This document shows, piece by piece, positions 1-10,994 of a DNA stretch of 64,000 nt (position 1 is the stretch's first letter; each line of letters opens with the position of its first letter). The notes under the pieces are model-generated. The model was given only the letters and a program-made list of their open reading frames with translations, made no database searches and had not been told where the DNA came from. Source of the stretch: Pseudomonas sp. 8AS (GTDB taxonomy: Bacteria > Pseudomonadota > Gammaproteobacteria > Pseudomonadales > Pseudomonadaceae); contig NZ_LR733406.1 in the NCBI RefSeq assembly GCF_902506505.1, forward strand, positions 3,000,228 to 3,064,227. Direction: 5' to 3'. A program made the position numbers and the translations under genes.

Positions 1-1
1 C

Positions 2-265
2 GGTATGTACGATATCTACTCGGTGGTTCAGGGGGTCGACAAGTTCCTTCCGGTCGACGTCTACATTCCCGGCTGCCCGCCCCGCCCCGAAGCGTTCCTG
101 CAAGGCCTGATGCTGCTGCAGGAGTCCATCGGCAAGGAGCGTCGTCCGCTGTCCTGGGTCGTGGGCGATCAAGGCATCTACCGTGCCGAAATGCCTTCGC
201 AGAAAGAACTGCGCCGCGAACAGCGCATAGCTGTCACCAACCTGCGCAGCCCCGACGAAGTGTGA
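2..265 (+). CDS. nuoB: NADH-quinone oxidoreductase subunit B, C-terminal part
   Basis: This is the 3' end of nuoB; the gene starts upstream of the window. NuoB carries the N2 [4Fe-4S] cluster that passes electrons to ubiquinone in the peripheral arm of complex I. The visible residues include the segment [15 protein letters not shown], whose Cys is one of the N2 ligands and whose CPPRPE motif is diagnostic of the family. The reading frame is open from base 2 and ends at a TGA at 263-265. It is followed 58 bases later by nuoCD on the same strand, as in other Pseudomonas nuo operons. The identification is firm; only the N-terminal two thirds are missing because of the window edge. Confidence 0.95.
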   Translation, partial: GMYDIYSVVQGVDKFLPVDVYIPGCPPRPEAFLQGLMLLQESIGKERRPLSWVVGDQGIYRAEMPSQKELRREQRIAVTNLRSPDEV

Positions 266-323
266 GCCCGGGCTCCCGTACGAGCCCGCTCACTGACGCC
301 GTTGACCGATAGCGACCGAGACC

Positions 324-2105
324 ATGACTGCAGACAGCATTCTGTCCATACCGCCATACAAAGCCGATGACCAAGACGTGGTCGTCGAGCTCAATTCCCG
401 TTTTGGTGCCGAGACTTTTACCGTCCAGAGCACCCGCACCGGCATGCCGGTGCTGTGGGTTTCCCGTGATCGCCTGATCAATGTCCTGACCTTCCTGCGC
501 AACCTGCCGCGCCCCTACGTCATGCTGTATGACCTGCATGGCGTCGACGAGCGCCTGCGCACCCAGCGTCGCGGCCTGCCGGGCGCCGACTTCACGGTGT
601 TCTACCACCTGATGTCGCTCGAGCGTAACAGCGACATCATGATCAAGGTTGCCCTGAAAGAAGGCGACCTCAGCCTGCCCAGCGTCACCGGCATCTGGCC
701 CAACGCCAACTGGTACGAGCGTGAAGTCTGGGACCTGTACGGCATCACCTTCAGCGGCCACCCGCACCTGACCCGCATCATGATGCCGCCGACCTGGGAA
801 GGTCACCCGCTGCGCAAGGACTACCCGGCGCGCGCCACCGAATTCGACCCGTACAGCCTGAACCTGGCCAAGCAGCAGCTGGAAGAAGAAGCAGCGCGCT
901 TCAAGCCGGAAGACTGGGGCATGAAGCGTGGCGGCGAGCATGAGGACTACATGTTCCTCAACCTCGGCCCCAACCATCCGTCCGCCCACGGCGCGTTCCG
1001 CATCATCCTGCAGCTCGATGGCGAAGAGATCGTCGACTGCGTGCCGGAGATCGGTTACCACCACCGCGGCGCAGAGAAGATGGCCGAGCGCCAGTCCTGG
1101 CACAGCTTCATCCCCTACACCGACCGCATCGACTACCTCGGCGGGGTGATGAACAATCTGCCCTACGTCCTGTCGGTCGAGAAGCTGGCCGGGATCAAGG
1201 TGCCACAGCGCGTCGACTTCATCCGCGTCATGCTGGCCGAGTTCTTCCGCATCACCAGCCACCTGCTGTTCCTCGGCACTTATATCCAGGACGTCGGGGC
1301 GATGACTCCGGTGTTCTTCACCTTCACCGACCGCCAGCGCGCCTACAAGGTGATCGAAGCCATCACCGGCTTTCGCCTGCACCCGGCCTGGTACCGCATC
1401 GGCGGCGTCGCCCACGACCTGCCGCGCGGCTGGGACAAGCTGGTAAAGGAATTCGTCGACTGGCTGCCCAAGCGCCTCGACGAGTACACCAAGGCCGCGC
1501 TGAAGAACAGCATCCTCAAGGGCCGCACCGTCGGCGTGGCGCAGTACAACACCAAGGAAGCCCTGGAATGGGGCGTCACCGGTGCCGGCCTGCGCTCCAC
1601 CGGCTGTGACTTCGACCTGCGCAAGGCGCGCCCGTACTCTGGCTACGAAAACTTCGAGTTCGAAGTGCCGCTGGCGCACAACGGCGACGCCTACGACCGC
1701 TGCATGGTGCGCGTGGAAGAGATGCGCCAGAGCATCCGCATCATCGATCAGTGCCTGCGCAACATGCCGGAAGGCCCGTACAAGGCGGATCACCCGCTGA
1801 CCACGCCGCCGCCGAAAGAGCGCACGCTGCAACACATCGAGACCCTGATCACCCACTTCCTGCAGGTTTCCTGGGGCCCGGTCATGCCGGCCAACGAGAG
1901 CTTCCAGATGATCGAGGCGACCAAGGGCATCAACAGCTATTACCTGACCAGCGACGGCAGCACCATGAGCTACCGCACCCGGATCCGCACCCCGAGCTTC
2001 GCCCACCTGCAACAGATCCCCTCTGTGATCCGCGGCAGCATGGTGGCCGACCTCATCGCCTATCTGGGCAGTATCGACTTCGTTATGGCCGACGTGGACC
2101 GCTGA
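324..2105 (+). CDS. nuoC: NADH-quinone oxidoreductase subunit C/D fusion
   Basis: This 593-residue protein fuses NuoC (about residues 1-190) to NuoD (about 205-593), the arrangement of gammaproteobacterial complex I (nuoCD). The NuoC half contains the 30-kDa subunit signature around [13 protein letters not shown] and HPLRKDYP. The NuoD half contains [13 protein letters not shown] and [12 protein letters not shown], which line the quinone-reduction site next to cluster N2. The length is what is expected for Pseudomonas NuoCD. The start at 324 gives [18 protein letters not shown], the usual N-terminus as I remember it. nuoE begins two bases after the stop codon, so the genes are probably translationally coupled. 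A 592-codon open frame runs antisense here; it is a GC-bias shadow. Confidence 0.97.
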   Translation: MTADSILSIPPYKADDQDVVVELNSRFGAETFTVQSTRTGMPVLWVSRDRLINVLTFLRNLPRPYVMLYDLHGVDERLRTQRRGLPGADFTVFYHLMSLERNSDIMIKVALKEGDLSLPSVTGIWPNANWYEREVWDLYGITFSGHPHLTRIMMPPTWEGHPLRKDYPARATEFDPYSLNLAKQQLEEEAARFKPEDWGMKRGGEHEDYMFLNLGPNHPSAHGAFRIILQLDGEEIVDCVPEIGYHHRGAEKMAERQSWHSFIPYTDRIDYLGGVMNNLPYVLSVEKLAGIKVPQRVDFIRVMLAEFFRITSHLLFLGTYIQDVGAMTPVFFTFTDRQRAYKVIEAITGFRLHPAWYRIGGVAHDLPRGWDKLVKEFVDWLPKRLDEYTKAALKNSILKGRTVGVAQYNTKEALEWGVTGAGLRSTGCDFDLRKARPYSGYENFEFEVPLAHNGDAYDRCMVRVEEMRQSIRIIDQCLRNMPEGPYKADHPLTTPPPKERTLQHIETLITHFLQVSWGPVMPANESFQMIEATKGINSYYLTSDGSTMSYRTRIRTPSFAHLQQIPSVIRGSMVADLIAYLGSIDFVMADVDR

Positions 2106-2107
2106 TT

Positions 2108-2602
2108 ATGAGCACGCTTATCCAGACTGATCGCTTCGCCCTCAGCGAAGCCGAGCGCTCGGCCATCGAGCACGAGATGCACCACTACGAGGACCCGCGC
2201 GCGGCGTCCATCGAAGCCCTGAAGATCGTGCAGAAGGCCCGCGGCTGGGTGCCGGACGGCGCCGCCGATGCCATCGGCTCGATCCTCGGCATTCCGGCCA
2301 GCGACGTCGAAGGCGTGGCCACCTTCTATAGTCAGATCTTCCGCCAGCCGGTGGGTCGCCACATCATCCGCGTCTGCGACAGCATGACCTGCTTCGTCGG
2401 CGGCCACGAAAGCCTGCTCGGCAGCCTCAAGGACAAGCTCGGCATTGCCCCCGGCCAGACCACTGCCGACGGCCGCTTCACCCTGCTGCCGGTGTGCTGC
2501 CTGGGCAACTGCGACAAGGCCCCGGCGGTGATGATCGACGACGACACCTACGGCAACCTCGATGCCAATGGCATCGTCCAACTGCTGGAGGCCTACGCAT
2601 GA
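2108..2602 (+). CDS. nuoE: NADH-quinone oxidoreductase subunit E
   Basis: NuoE (164 residues) is the 24-kDa-type subunit of the NADH dehydrogenase module and carries the N1a [2Fe-2S] cluster. The four cluster ligands are visible as C90, C95, C131 and C135 in the segments CDSMTC and CCLGNC. The helical N-terminal part includes the family motif [11 protein letters not shown]. The ATG at 2108 lies two bases after the nuoCD stop. The stop codon overlaps the nuoF start (ATGA), indicating translational coupling. A longer in-frame extension upstream lies inside nuoCD and has no support. Confidence 0.96.
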   Translation: MSTLIQTDRFALSEAERSAIEHEMHHYEDPRAASIEALKIVQKARGWVPDGAADAIGSILGIPASDVEGVATFYSQIFRQPVGRHIIRVCDSMTCFVGGHESLLGSLKDKLGIAPGQTTADGRFTLLPVCCLGNCDKAPAVMIDDDTYGNLDANGIVQLLEAYA

Positions 2603-3954
2603 GCATCAAGACGCTGACCTCCATCGGCCCGGCCAACCGCATCGCCCGCAGCGAAGAGACCCATCCGCTGACCTGGCGCCTGCGCGACGACGCCCAGCCG
2701 GTATGGCTGGAGGAATACCAGGCGAAGAACGGCTACGCCGCCGCGCGCAAGGCCCTCGCCGAAATGGCCCAGGCCGATATCGTGCAGACGGTCAAGGACT
2801 CCGGCCTCAAGGGCCGCGGCGGTGCGGGCTTCCCCACCGGCGTGAAGTGGGGCCTGATGCCGGCCGACGAATCCATGAACATCCGCTACCTGCTGTGCAA
2901 CGCGGACGAAATGGAGCCGAACACCTGGAAGGACCGCATGCTCATGGAGCAGCTGCCGCACCTGCTGGTGGAAGGCATGCTGATCAGCGCGCGCGCGCTC
3001 AAGGCCTACCGCGGCTACATCTTCCTGCGCGGCGAGTACGTCGACGCGGCCGCCAACCTCAATCGCGCCATCGAGGAAGCCAAGGCCGCCGGCCTGCTGG
3101 GCAAGAACATCCTCGGCAGCGGCTTCGACTTCGAGCTGTTCGTCCACACCGGTGCCGGCCGCTATATCTGCGGTGAAGAAACAGCGCTGATCAACTCCCT
3201 GGAAGGCCGTCGCGCCAACCCGCGCTCCAAGCCGCCCTTCCCCGCCGCAGTCGGTGTGTGGGGCAAGCCGACCTGCGTCAACAACGTCGAGACCCTGTGC
3301 AACGTGCCGGCCATCGTCGCCAACGGCGTCGACTGGTACAAGAGCCTGGCCCGCCCGGACAGCGAAGACCACGGCACCAAGCTGATGGGTTTCTCCGGCA
3401 AGGTGAAGAACCCCGGCCTGTGGGAACTGCCGTTCGGCCTGCCGGCCCGCGAGCTGTTCGAGGACTACGCCGGCGGCATGCGCGACGGCTACAAGCTGAA
3501 AGCCTGGCAGCCCGGTGGCGCCGGTACCGGCTTCCTGCTGCCGGAACACCTGGATGCGCTGATGTATGCCGGCGGTATCGCCAAGGTCGGCACCCGCATG
3601 GGTACCGGTCTGGCCCTGGCCATCGATGACTCGGTGAACATGGTCGCCCTGCTGCGCAACATGGAAGAGTTCTTCGCCCGCGAGTCCTGCGGCTGGTGCA
3701 CCCCATGCCGCGACGGCCTGCCGTGGAGCGTGAAGATGCTGCGCGCCCTGGAGCGTGGCCAAGGCAGCGCCGAGGACATCGAGACCCTGCTCGGCCTGGT
3801 CAACTTCCTCGGCCCCGGCAAGACCTTCTGCGCCCATGCACCGGGCGCCGTCGAACCGCTGGGCAGTGCGATCAAGTATTTCCGTCCGGAGTTCGAGGCT
3901 GGCGTGGCCAGCTCGAGCGCCCCGGCCAGCGCGGGGCAATTCGCCCCAGCGTGA
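2599..3954 (+). CDS. nuoF: NADH-quinone oxidoreductase subunit F
   Basis: NuoF (451 residues) binds NADH and FMN and hands electrons to cluster N3, forming the entry point of complex I. The glycine-rich [10 protein letters not shown] segment near residue 75 is the flavin/NADH-binding loop. The N3 [4Fe-4S] ligands are C364, C367, C370 and C411, in ESCGWCTPC and the later FCAHAPG. The start overlaps the nuoE stop by the sequence ATGA. The last 20 or so residues are Ala/Ser/Pro-rich and vary among species. A 94-base gap, unusually long for this operon, separates the gene from nuoG. Confidence 0.97.
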   Translation: MSIKTLTSIGPANRIARSEETHPLTWRLRDDAQPVWLEEYQAKNGYAAARKALAEMAQADIVQTVKDSGLKGRGGAGFPTGVKWGLMPADESMNIRYLLCNADEMEPNTWKDRMLMEQLPHLLVEGMLISARALKAYRGYIFLRGEYVDAAANLNRAIEEAKAAGLLGKNILGSGFDFELFVHTGAGRYICGEETALINSLEGRRANPRSKPPFPAAVGVWGKPTCVNNVETLCNVPAIVANGVDWYKSLARPDSEDHGTKLMGFSGKVKNPGLWELPFGLPARELFEDYAGGMRDGYKLKAWQPGGAGTGFLLPEHLDALMYAGGIAKVGTRMGTGLALAIDDSVNMVALLRNMEEFFARESCGWCTPCRDGLPWSVKMLRALERGQGSAEDIETLLGLVNFLGPGKTFCAHAPGAVEPLGSAIKYFRPEFEAGVASSSAPASAGQFAPA

Positions 3955-4016
3955 AGATTGGCGTTACGGCGGCCACTGACCTGGCCCCGCGACACAGCGT
4001 GATTCCATTAGCCAAG

Positions 4017-4030
4017 CCCGCTCACGCGGG
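4017..4030 (+). other. Intercistronic hairpin between nuoF and nuoG
   Basis: A five-base-pair GC stem with a four-base loop (CCCGC-TCAC-GCGGG) sits in the 94-base gap between nuoF and nuoG, about 20 bases before the nuoG start. No T-run follows, so it is not a terminator. It could stabilise or process the polycistronic message; that is inference. Confidence 0.35.
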
Positions 4031-4048
4031 TAAGAAGAAACCTGAACC

Positions 4049-6757
4049 ATGGCCACTATCCACGTAGACGGCAAAGATTTCGAAGTCGACGGTGCGGACA
4101 ACCTGCTGCAGGCCTGTCTGTCCCTCGGGCTCGATATCCCCTACTTCTGCTGGCACCCGGCGCTCGGTAGCGTCGGCGCCTGCCGCCAATGCGCGGTCAA
4201 GCAGTACAGCGACGAGAACGACACCCGCGGCCGCCTGGTCATGTCCTGCATGACCCCGGCCACCGACAAGACCTGGATCAGCATCGACGACGAAGAGGCC
4301 AAGCAGTTCCGCGCCAGCGTCGTCGAGTGGCTGATGACCAACCACCCGCACGACTGCCCGGTGTGCGAGGAAGGCGGTCACTGCCACCTGCAGGACATGA
4401 CGGTGATGACCGGCCACAACCAGCGCCGGTACCGTTTCACCAAGCGCACCCACCAGAACCAGCAGCTGGGCCCGTTCATTTCCCACGAAATGAACCGCTG
4501 CATCGCCTGCTACCGCTGCGTGCGCTACTACAAGGACTACGCCGGCGGCACCGACCTGGGCGTCTACGGCGCCCACGACAACGTGTACTTCGGCCGCGTC
4601 GAGGATGGCACGCTGGAAAGCGAGTTCTCCGGCAACCTGGTCGAGGTCTGCCCGACCGGCGTGTTCACCGACAAGACCCACTCCGAGCGCTACAACCGCA
4701 AGTGGGACATGCAGTTCGCCCCGAGCATCTGTCATGGTTGCTCGTCCGGCTGCAACATCAGCCCCGGCGAGCGCTACGGCGAGATCCGCCGCATCGAGAA
4801 CCGCTTCAACGGCTCGGTCAACCAGTACTTCCTCTGCGACCGCGGCCGTTTCGGCTACGGCTACGTCAACCGCAGCGATCGTCCGCGCCAACCGCTGCAG
4901 GGCAGCCAGCCACTGGGCATCGACGCGGCGCTGGACAAGGCCGCCGAACTACTCAAGGGCAAGCGCGTGATCGGCATCGGCTCGCCACGCGCCAGCCTGG
5001 AAAGCAATTTCGCCCTGCGTGAACTGGTCGGTGCCGGCAACTACTACAGCGGCATCGCCGCCGGCGAGCTGGAAAACACCCGGCTGATCCGCGACATCCT
5101 GCAGAACGGCCCGCTGCCGGTGCCGACCCTGCGCGAGGTGGAAAGCCACGACGCGGTATTCGTCCTCGGCGAAGACCTGACCCAGACCGCCGCGCGCCTG
5201 GCCCTGGCCCTGCGCCAGGCGGTCAAGGGCAAGGCCACCGAAATCGCCGCCTCGATGAAGATCCAGGACTGGCACATGGCCGCCGTGCAGAACGTCGCTC
5301 AGGACGCCCTGCACCCGCTGTTCATCGCCAGCGTCGCCGCCACCCGCCTGGATGACGTCGCCGCCGAATGCGTGCATGCCGCCCCCGACGATCTGGCCCG
5401 CCTCGGCTTCGCCGTGGCCCACGCCATCGACCCGAGCGCCCCGGCCGTCAGCGGCCTGGACAGCGACGCCGCGCAGCTGGTGCAGCGCATCGCCGACGCC
5501 CTGCTGAATGCCAAGCGCCCGCTGGTCGTCTCCGGCGCCTCGCTGGGCAACAAGGCGCTGATCGAGGCCGCCGCCAACATCGCCGGCGCCCTGAAGAATC
5601 GCGAGAAGAACGGCTCCCTCAGCCTGATCGTCGCCGAAGCCAACAGCATGGGCGCCGTCCTGCTCGGTGGCGAATCGGTCGACGCCGCCCTGGCCGCGCT
5701 CAGCGCCGGCCAGGCCGATGCCCTGATCGTGCTGGAAAACGACCTGTACCGCCGCGCCGACGCCGCCAAGGTGGATGCCGCCCTGGCCGCGACCAAGGTG
5801 GTGATAGTCGCCGACCATCAGCAGACCGCCACCAGCGCCAAGGCCGACCTGGTGCTGCCGGCTGCCAGCTTCGCCGAAGGCGACGGCACCCTGGTCAGCT
5901 TCGAGGGCCGTGCCCAGCGCTTCTTCCAGGTGTTCGAGCCGAGCTACTACGACAGCAGCATCCTGGTCCGCGAGGGCTGGCGCTGGCTGCATGCGCTGCA
6001 CAGCACCCTGCAGGGCAAGGCCGTGGACTGGACCCAGCTGGACCAGGTCACCGCAGCCTGTGCCGCCAGCAGCAGCGTGCTGGCTGGCATCAGCGATGCC
6101 GCGCCGAGCGCCTCGTTCCGCATCAAGGGCCTCAAGCTGGCGCGTGAGCCGCACCGCTACAGCGGCCGTACCGCCATGCGCGCCAACATCAGCGTGCACG
6201 AGCCGCGCCAGCCGCAGGATGCGGACTCGGCCTTCGCCTTCTCCATGGAAGGCTATGCCGGCAGCGCCGAGGACCGTCAGCAGATTCCGTTCGCCTGGTC
6301 GCCGGGCTGGAACTCGCCGCAGGCCTGGAACAAGTTCCAGGACGAAGTCGGCGGCCATCTGCGTGCCGGCGATCCGGGCGTGCGCCTGATCGAAGCCAAG
6401 GGCGCCAGCCTCGCCTGGTTCGGCGTACCCGCGGCGTTCAATCCGGCGCCGGGTACCCTGCAGGCCGTGCCGCTGCACCACCTGTTCGGCAGCGAGGAAA
6501 CCTCGTCGCGCGCCGCCCCGCTGCAGGAACGCATCCCGCAGCCCTACGTGGCCCTGGCCAAGGCCGAGGCCGCGCGCCTGGGCGCGAATGACGGCGCCCT
6601 GCTCAGCCTGAACGTGGGCGGCCAGGCCCTGCGCCTGCCGCTGCAGATCGACGAAGAGCTGGCCATCGGCCTGGTCGGCCTGCCGGTCGGTCTGCCGGGC
6701 ATCCCGCCGGTCATCGCCGGCGCCGTGGTGACTGGCGTTCAGGAGGCCGCACAATGA
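4049..6757 (+). CDS. nuoG: NADH-quinone oxidoreductase subunit G
   Basis: NuoG (902 residues) is the large iron-sulfur subunit of the peripheral arm. The N-terminal [2Fe-2S] domain shows [15 protein letters not shown] followed by MSCMTPA. It is followed by the His/Cys N5 motif ([11 protein letters not shown]), the CIACYRC cluster segment, and the extra N7 motif CHGCSSGC found in E. coli-type NuoG. The remaining 650 residues form the molybdopterin oxidoreductase-like fold, which has lost its cofactor in this family. The length matches Pseudomonas NuoG. The stop overlaps the nuoH start (ATGA), and the start follows an A-rich, AGAAG-type ribosome binding region. Confidence 0.97.
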   Translation: MATIHVDGKDFEVDGADNLLQACLSLGLDIPYFCWHPALGSVGACRQCAVKQYSDENDTRGRLVMSCMTPATDKTWISIDDEEAKQFRASVVEWLMTNHPHDCPVCEEGGHCHLQDMTVMTGHNQRRYRFTKRTHQNQQLGPFISHEMNRCIACYRCVRYYKDYAGGTDLGVYGAHDNVYFGRVEDGTLESEFSGNLVEVCPTGVFTDKTHSERYNRKWDMQFAPSICHGCSSGCNISPGERYGEIRRIENRFNGSVNQYFLCDRGRFGYGYVNRSDRPRQPLQGSQPLGIDAALDKAAELLKGKRVIGIGSPRASLESNFALRELVGAGNYYSGIAAGELENTRLIRDILQNGPLPVPTLREVESHDAVFVLGEDLTQTAARLALALRQAVKGKATEIAASMKIQDWHMAAVQNVAQDALHPLFIASVAATRLDDVAAECVHAAPDDLARLGFAVAHAIDPSAPAVSGLDSDAAQLVQRIADALLNAKRPLVVSGASLGNKALIEAAANIAGALKNREKNGSLSLIVAEANSMGAVLLGGESVDAALAALSAGQADALIVLENDLYRRADAAKVDAALAATKVVIVADHQQTATSAKADLVLPAASFAEGDGTLVSFEGRAQRFFQVFEPSYYDSSILVREGWRWLHALHSTLQGKAVDWTQLDQVTAACAASSSVLAGISDAAPSASFRIKGLKLAREPHRYSGRTAMRANISVHEPRQPQDADSAFAFSMEGYAGSAEDRQQIPFAWSPGWNSPQAWNKFQDEVGGHLRAGDPGVRLIEAKGASLAWFGVPAAFNPAPGTLQAVPLHHLFGSEETSSRAAPLQERIPQPYVALAKAEAARLGANDGALLSLNVGGQALRLPLQIDEELAIGLVGLPVGLPGIPPVIAGAVVTGVQEAAQ

Positions 6758-7746
6758 ACTGGCTCACGCCTGAAGTGGTGGACGTGATCATCGCGGTGTT
6801 CAAGGCCATCGTCATCCTGCTCGCCGTGGTGGTCTGCGGCGCGCTGCTGAGCTTCGTCGAACGCCGCCTGCTCGGCTGGTGGCAGGATCGCTACGGCCCC
6901 AACCGGGTCGGTCCGTTCGGCATGTTCCAGATCGCCGCCGACATGATCAAGATGTTCTTCAAGGAGGACTGGACCCCGCCGTTCGCCGACAAGTTCATCT
7001 TCATCCTGGCGCCGATGATCGCCTTCGCTGCCATGCTGATGGCCTTCGCCATCATCCCGGTCACTCCGACCTGGTATGTCGCGGACCTCAACATCGGCAT
7101 CCTGTTCTTCTTCGCCATGGCCGGCCTGTCGGTGTATGCCGTGCTGTTCGCCGGCTGGTCGAGCAACAACAAGTTCGCCCTGCTCGGCGCCCTGCGCGCC
7201 TCGGCGCAGACCGTATCCTACGAGGTGTTCCTGGCCCTGGCGCTGATGGGCATTGTCGCCCAGGTCGGCTCGTTCAACATGCGCGACATCGTCGACTACC
7301 AGGCCGAAAACCTGTGGTTCATCATTCCGCAGTTCTTCGGCTTCTGTACCTTCTTCATCGCTGGCGTGGCCGTGACTCACCGTCACCCCTTCGACCAGCC
7401 GGAAGCGGAGCAGGAGCTGGCCGACGGTTACCACATCGAATACGCCGGGATGAAATGGGGCATGTTCTTCGTCGGCGAATACGTCGGCATCGTGACCATT
7501 TCCGCCCTGCTGGTAACCCTGTTCTTCGGTGGCTGGCACGGGCCGTTCGGCATCCTGCCGCAGATCCCGTTCTTCTGGTTCGCCCTGAAGACCGGCTTCT
7601 TCATCATGCTGTTCATCCTGCTGCGCGCCTCCATCCCGCGCCCGCGCTATGACCAGGTGATGGCCTTCAGCTGGAAGTTCTGCCTGCCGCTGACCCTGAT
7701 CAACCTGCTGGTGACCGGCGCGCTCGTGCTGGCCTCGGCCCAGTAA
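6754..7746 (+). CDS. nuoH: NADH-quinone oxidoreductase subunit H
   Basis: NuoH (330 residues) is a membrane subunit with about eight transmembrane helices that forms the quinone-access chamber with NuoB and NuoD. The motifs [21 protein letters not shown] and [11 protein letters not shown] are the family signatures, including the acidic loop residues near the quinone site ([18 protein letters not shown]). The start overlaps the nuoG stop. A strong AAGGAG Shine-Dalgarno for nuoI directly follows the stop codon. Confidence 0.97.
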   Translation: MNWLTPEVVDVIIAVFKAIVILLAVVVCGALLSFVERRLLGWWQDRYGPNRVGPFGMFQIAADMIKMFFKEDWTPPFADKFIFILAPMIAFAAMLMAFAIIPVTPTWYVADLNIGILFFFAMAGLSVYAVLFAGWSSNNKFALLGALRASAQTVSYEVFLALALMGIVAQVGSFNMRDIVDYQAENLWFIIPQFFGFCTFFIAGVAVTHRHPFDQPEAEQELADGYHIEYAGMKWGMFFVGEYVGIVTISALLVTLFFGGWHGPFGILPQIPFFWFALKTGFFIMLFILLRASIPRPRYDQVMAFSWKFCLPLTLINLLVTGALVLASAQ

Positions 7747-7759
7747 GGAGAAACACACA

Positions 7760-8308
7760 ATGCTCAAGTACATCTGGGAAGTGGTGCACGGCACCTTTAC
7801 CCAACTGCGCAGCCTGGTGATGGTGTTCGGTCACGGCTTCCGCAAACGCGATACCCTGCAATACCCGGAAGAACCGGTCTACCTGCCGCCGCGCTACCGC
7901 GGGCGCATCGTCCTGACCCGCGACCCCGACGGCGAGGAACGCTGCGTGGCCTGCAACCTGTGCGCCGTGGCCTGCCCGGTCGGCTGCATCTCCCTGCAGA
8001 AGGCCGAAACCCCGGACGGCCGCTGGTACCCGGACTTCTTCCGCATCAACTTCTCGCGCTGCATCTTCTGCGGCCTGTGCGAAGAAGCCTGCCCGACCAC
8101 CGCGATCCAGCTCACCCCGGATTTCGAGATGGGCGAGTTCAAGCGCCAGGACCTGGTGTACGAGAAGGAAGACCTGCTCATCAGCGGCCCGGGCAAGAAC
8201 CCGGACTACAACTTCTACCGCGTCGCCGGTATGGCCATTGCCGGCAAGCCGAAAGGCGCCGCGCAGAACGAGGCCGAGCCGATCAACGTGAAAGGCCTGC
8301 TGCCCTAA
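7760..8308 (+). CDS. nuoI: NADH-quinone oxidoreductase subunit I
   Basis: NuoI (182 residues) is a ferredoxin-like subunit that carries clusters N6a and N6b and links NuoG to NuoB. Two complete [4Fe-4S] motifs are visible: [12 protein letters not shown] near residues 60-71, and [12 protein letters not shown] about 40 residues later. The N-terminal helix that anchors it to the membrane arm is present. The gene has an AAGGAG ribosome binding site 8-13 bases before the ATG. nuoJ follows nine bases after the stop. Confidence 0.97.
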   Translation: MLKYIWEVVHGTFTQLRSLVMVFGHGFRKRDTLQYPEEPVYLPPRYRGRIVLTRDPDGEERCVACNLCAVACPVGCISLQKAETPDGRWYPDFFRINFSRCIFCGLCEEACPTTAIQLTPDFEMGEFKRQDLVYEKEDLLISGPGKNPDYNFYRVAGMAIAGKPKGAAQNEAEPINVKGLLP

Positions 8309-8317
8309 GGACGAACG

Positions 8318-8827
8318 ATGGAATTCGCTTTCTACTTCGCCGCGGGGGTTGCCGTGGCTTCGACCCTGCGGGTGATCACCAACACCAACCCGGTGCACGC
8401 CCTGCTGTACCTGATCGTCTCGCTGCTCGCCGTGGCCATGACCTTCTTCGCCCTCGGCGCGCCCTTTGCCGGCGCCCTGGAGATCATCGTCTACGCCGGC
8501 GCCATCATGGTGCTGTTCGTCTTCGTGGTGATGATGCTCAACCTCGGCCCGGCGGCCGCCGAGCAGGAACGCAAGTGGCTCAAGCCCGGCATCTGGACCG
8601 GTCCGGCCATTCTTTCCGCCCTGCTCCTCGGCCAGCTGCTGTACGGGCTGTTCCAGGCGCCTAGCGGTGCCTCGATCGGCCTGGTCACGGTCGACGCCAA
8701 GGCGGTCGGCATCGCCCTGTTCGGCCCCTACCTGCTGGCCGTCGAACTGGCCTCCATGCTGCTGCTCGCCGCGCTGGTCGCCGCCTACCACCTGGGCCGC
8801 CACGAAGCTAAGGATCTAACGCCATGA
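8318..8827 (+). CDS. nuoJ: NADH-quinone oxidoreductase subunit J
   Basis: NuoJ (169 residues) is a five-helix membrane subunit next to NuoA, K and H, involved in coupling quinone chemistry to proton translocation. The family segment [27 protein letters not shown] followed by the glycine-containing [17 protein letters not shown] (pi-bulge helix) is clear. The stop codon overlaps the nuoK start (8824-8827, ATGA-type coupling). Confidence 0.96.
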   Translation: MEFAFYFAAGVAVASTLRVITNTNPVHALLYLIVSLLAVAMTFFALGAPFAGALEIIVYAGAIMVLFVFVVMMLNLGPAAAEQERKWLKPGIWTGPAILSALLLGQLLYGLFQAPSGASIGLVTVDAKAVGIALFGPYLLAVELASMLLLAALVAAYHLGRHEAKDLTP

Positions 8828-9132
8828 ATGCGATTCCCATGGAGCACGGCCTGGCCCTGGCCGGCGTGCTGTTCAGCCTCGGCCTGATCGGCCTGATGGT
8901 ACGGCGCAACATCCTGTTCGTACTGATGAGCCTGGAAGTGATGATGAACGCTACCGCCCTGGCCTTCGTGGTCGCCGGCAGCCGCTGGGTGCAGGCCGAC
9001 GGGCAGATCATGTTCATTCTGGTGATCACCCTGGCAGCCGCCGAGGCCAGCATCGGCCTGGCGATCCTGCTGCAGCTGTATCGCCGCTTCCACACCCTCG
9101 ATATCGACGCTGCCAGCGAGATGCGCGGATGA
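8824..9132 (+). CDS. nuoK: NADH-quinone oxidoreductase subunit K
   Basis: NuoK (102 residues) is a three-helix membrane subunit with the conserved glutamates of the proton path. One lies in [10 protein letters not shown] and the other in [10 protein letters not shown], both at the expected positions within helices two and three. It belongs to the MnhC/MrpC-like family. The start overlaps the nuoJ stop and the stop overlaps the nuoL start, so J-K-L form a tightly coupled block. Confidence 0.97.
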   Translation: MNAIPMEHGLALAGVLFSLGLIGLMVRRNILFVLMSLEVMMNATALAFVVAGSRWVQADGQIMFILVITLAAAEASIGLAILLQLYRRFHTLDIDAASEMRG

Positions 9133-10979
9133 ATCTTCTATTCCTGACTTGCCTGTTCCCCCTGCTCGGCTGGTTCCTCCTGGCCTTCTCCCGTGGTCGT
9201 CTGTCCGAGAACCTGTCCGCCCTGATCGGCGTCGGCTCGGTCGGCCTGTCGGCGCTCAGCGCCGCCTGGGTGATACTGCAGTTCAACCTCAACCCACCAG
9301 CCAATGGCGTGTTTACCCAGGTGCTGTGGCAATGGATGTCGGTCGGCGCGTTCCAGCCCAGCTTCACCCTGTACCTGGACGGCCTGTCGCTGACCATGCT
9401 CGGCGTGGTCACCGGCGTCGGCTTCCTGATCCACCTGTTCGCCAGCTGGTACATGCGCGGTGAAGAGGGTTACTCGCGCTTCTTCGCCTACACCAACCTG
9501 TTCATCTTCAGCATGCTGATGCTGGTGCTGGGCGACAACCTGCTGGTGCTGTACTTCGGCTGGGAAGGCGTGGGCCTGTGCTCCTACCTGCTGATCGGCT
9601 TCTACTTCAAGCACGTGCCCAACGGTAATGCCGCCCTCAAGGCCTTTATCGTCACCCGCGTCGGCGACGTGTTCATGGCCATCGGCCTGTTCATCCTGTT
9701 CCTCCACCTCGGCACCCTGAACATCCAGGAGCTGATGGTGCTGGCGCCGCAGAAGTACGTGGCCGGCGACAGCTGGCTGTGGATCGCCACCCTGATGCTG
9801 CTCGGCGGCGCGGTCGGCAAGTCCGCCCAGCTGCCGCTGCAGACCTGGCTGGCCGACGCCATGGCCGGCCCGACCCCGGTGTCCGCGCTGATCCACGCGG
9901 CGACCATGGTCACCGCCGGCGTCTACCTGATCGCCCGTACCCACGGCCTGTTCCTGCTGACCCCGGACATCCTCGAGCTGGTCGGCATAGTCGGCGGCGT
10001 GACCCTGGTCCTGGCCGGCTTCGCCGCCCTGGTGCAGACCGACATCAAGCGCATCCTCGCCTACTCGACCATGAGCCAGATCGGCTACATGTTCCTCGCC
10101 CTCGGCGTGCAGGCCTGGGACGCGGCGATCTTCCACCTGATGACCCACGCCTTCTTCAAGGCCCTGCTGTTCCTCGCTTCCGGTGCGGTGATCAATGCCT
10201 GCCACCACGAGCAGAACATCTTCAAGATGGGCGGCCTGTGGAAGAAGCTGCCACTGGCCTATGCCAGCTTCATCGTCGGCGGTGCCGCCCTGGCCGCCCT
10301 GCCGCTGATCACCGCCGGCTTCTATTCCAAGGATGAGATCCTCTGGGAAGCCTTCGCCAGCGGTCACCAGGAGCTGCTGTACGCCGGCCTGGTCGGTGCC
10401 TTCATGACCTCGCTGTACACCTTCCGCCTGATCTTCATCGCCTTCCACGGCGAGCAGCAGACCGAGGCCCATGCCGGTCATGGCGTGGCCCACTGGCTGC
10501 CGCTGGTGGTGCTGATCGTGCTGTCGACCTTCATCGGCGCACTAATCTCCCCGCCGCTGGCCGGCGTGCTGCCGCAGAGCGTCGGCCATGCCGGTGGCGA
10601 AGCCCAGCACGGTCTGGAAATCGCCTCGGGCGCCATCGCCATCGCCGGCATCCTCCTGGCCGCCCTGCTGTTCCTCGGCAAGCGCAGCCTGGTCGGTGCC
10701 GTGGCGCAGAGCGCCCCCGGACGCTTCCTGTCGGCCTGGTGGTTCGCCGCCTGGGGCTTCGACTGGCTCTACGACAAGTTGTTCGTGCAGCCCTACCTGC
10801 TGATCTGCCGCCTGCTCGGGCGTGACCCGATCGACCGCAGCATCGGCCTGGTGCCGCGCCTGGTGCGGGGCGGCAACGCCGTGCTGGCGCGTGCCCAGAC
10901 CGGTCAGGTGCGCTGGTACGCCACGTCCATCGCCGGGGGCGCCGTGCTGGTGCTCGCCGTCCTCCTGTTTCTGAATTAA
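9129..10979 (+). CDS. nuoL: NADH-quinone oxidoreductase subunit L
   Basis: NuoL (616 residues) is the distal antiporter-like proton-pumping subunit, with about 16 transmembrane helices and the long lateral helix at the C-terminus. The segment [16 protein letters not shown] holds the conserved helix-5 Glu. [31 protein letters not shown] is the hallmark of the Mrp/Nuo antiporter core, with its conserved Lys and His. The length is usual for NuoL. It overlaps nuoK by four bases and is followed 15 bases later by nuoM. Confidence 0.97.
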   Translation: MNLLFLTCLFPLLGWFLLAFSRGRLSENLSALIGVGSVGLSALSAAWVILQFNLNPPANGVFTQVLWQWMSVGAFQPSFTLYLDGLSLTMLGVVTGVGFLIHLFASWYMRGEEGYSRFFAYTNLFIFSMLMLVLGDNLLVLYFGWEGVGLCSYLLIGFYFKHVPNGNAALKAFIVTRVGDVFMAIGLFILFLHLGTLNIQELMVLAPQKYVAGDSWLWIATLMLLGGAVGKSAQLPLQTWLADAMAGPTPVSALIHAATMVTAGVYLIARTHGLFLLTPDILELVGIVGGVTLVLAGFAALVQTDIKRILAYSTMSQIGYMFLALGVQAWDAAIFHLMTHAFFKALLFLASGAVINACHHEQNIFKMGGLWKKLPLAYASFIVGGAALAALPLITAGFYSKDEILWEAFASGHQELLYAGLVGAFMTSLYTFRLIFIAFHGEQQTEAHAGHGVAHWLPLVVLIVLSTFIGALISPPLAGVLPQSVGHAGGEAQHGLEIASGAIAIAGILLAALLFLGKRSLVGAVAQSAPGRFLSAWWFAAWGFDWLYDKLFVQPYLLICRLLGRDPIDRSIGLVPRLVRGGNAVLARAQTGQVRWYATSIAGGAVLVLAVLLFLN

Positions 10980-10994
10980 GGAAAATAGCCCGTC

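Noticed and set aside
234..2012. 592-codon open frame antisense to nuoCD
   Set aside because: Lies opposite a fully recognised nuoCD gene; its His/Val/Gly-rich translation is the normal mirror of third-position GC bias.
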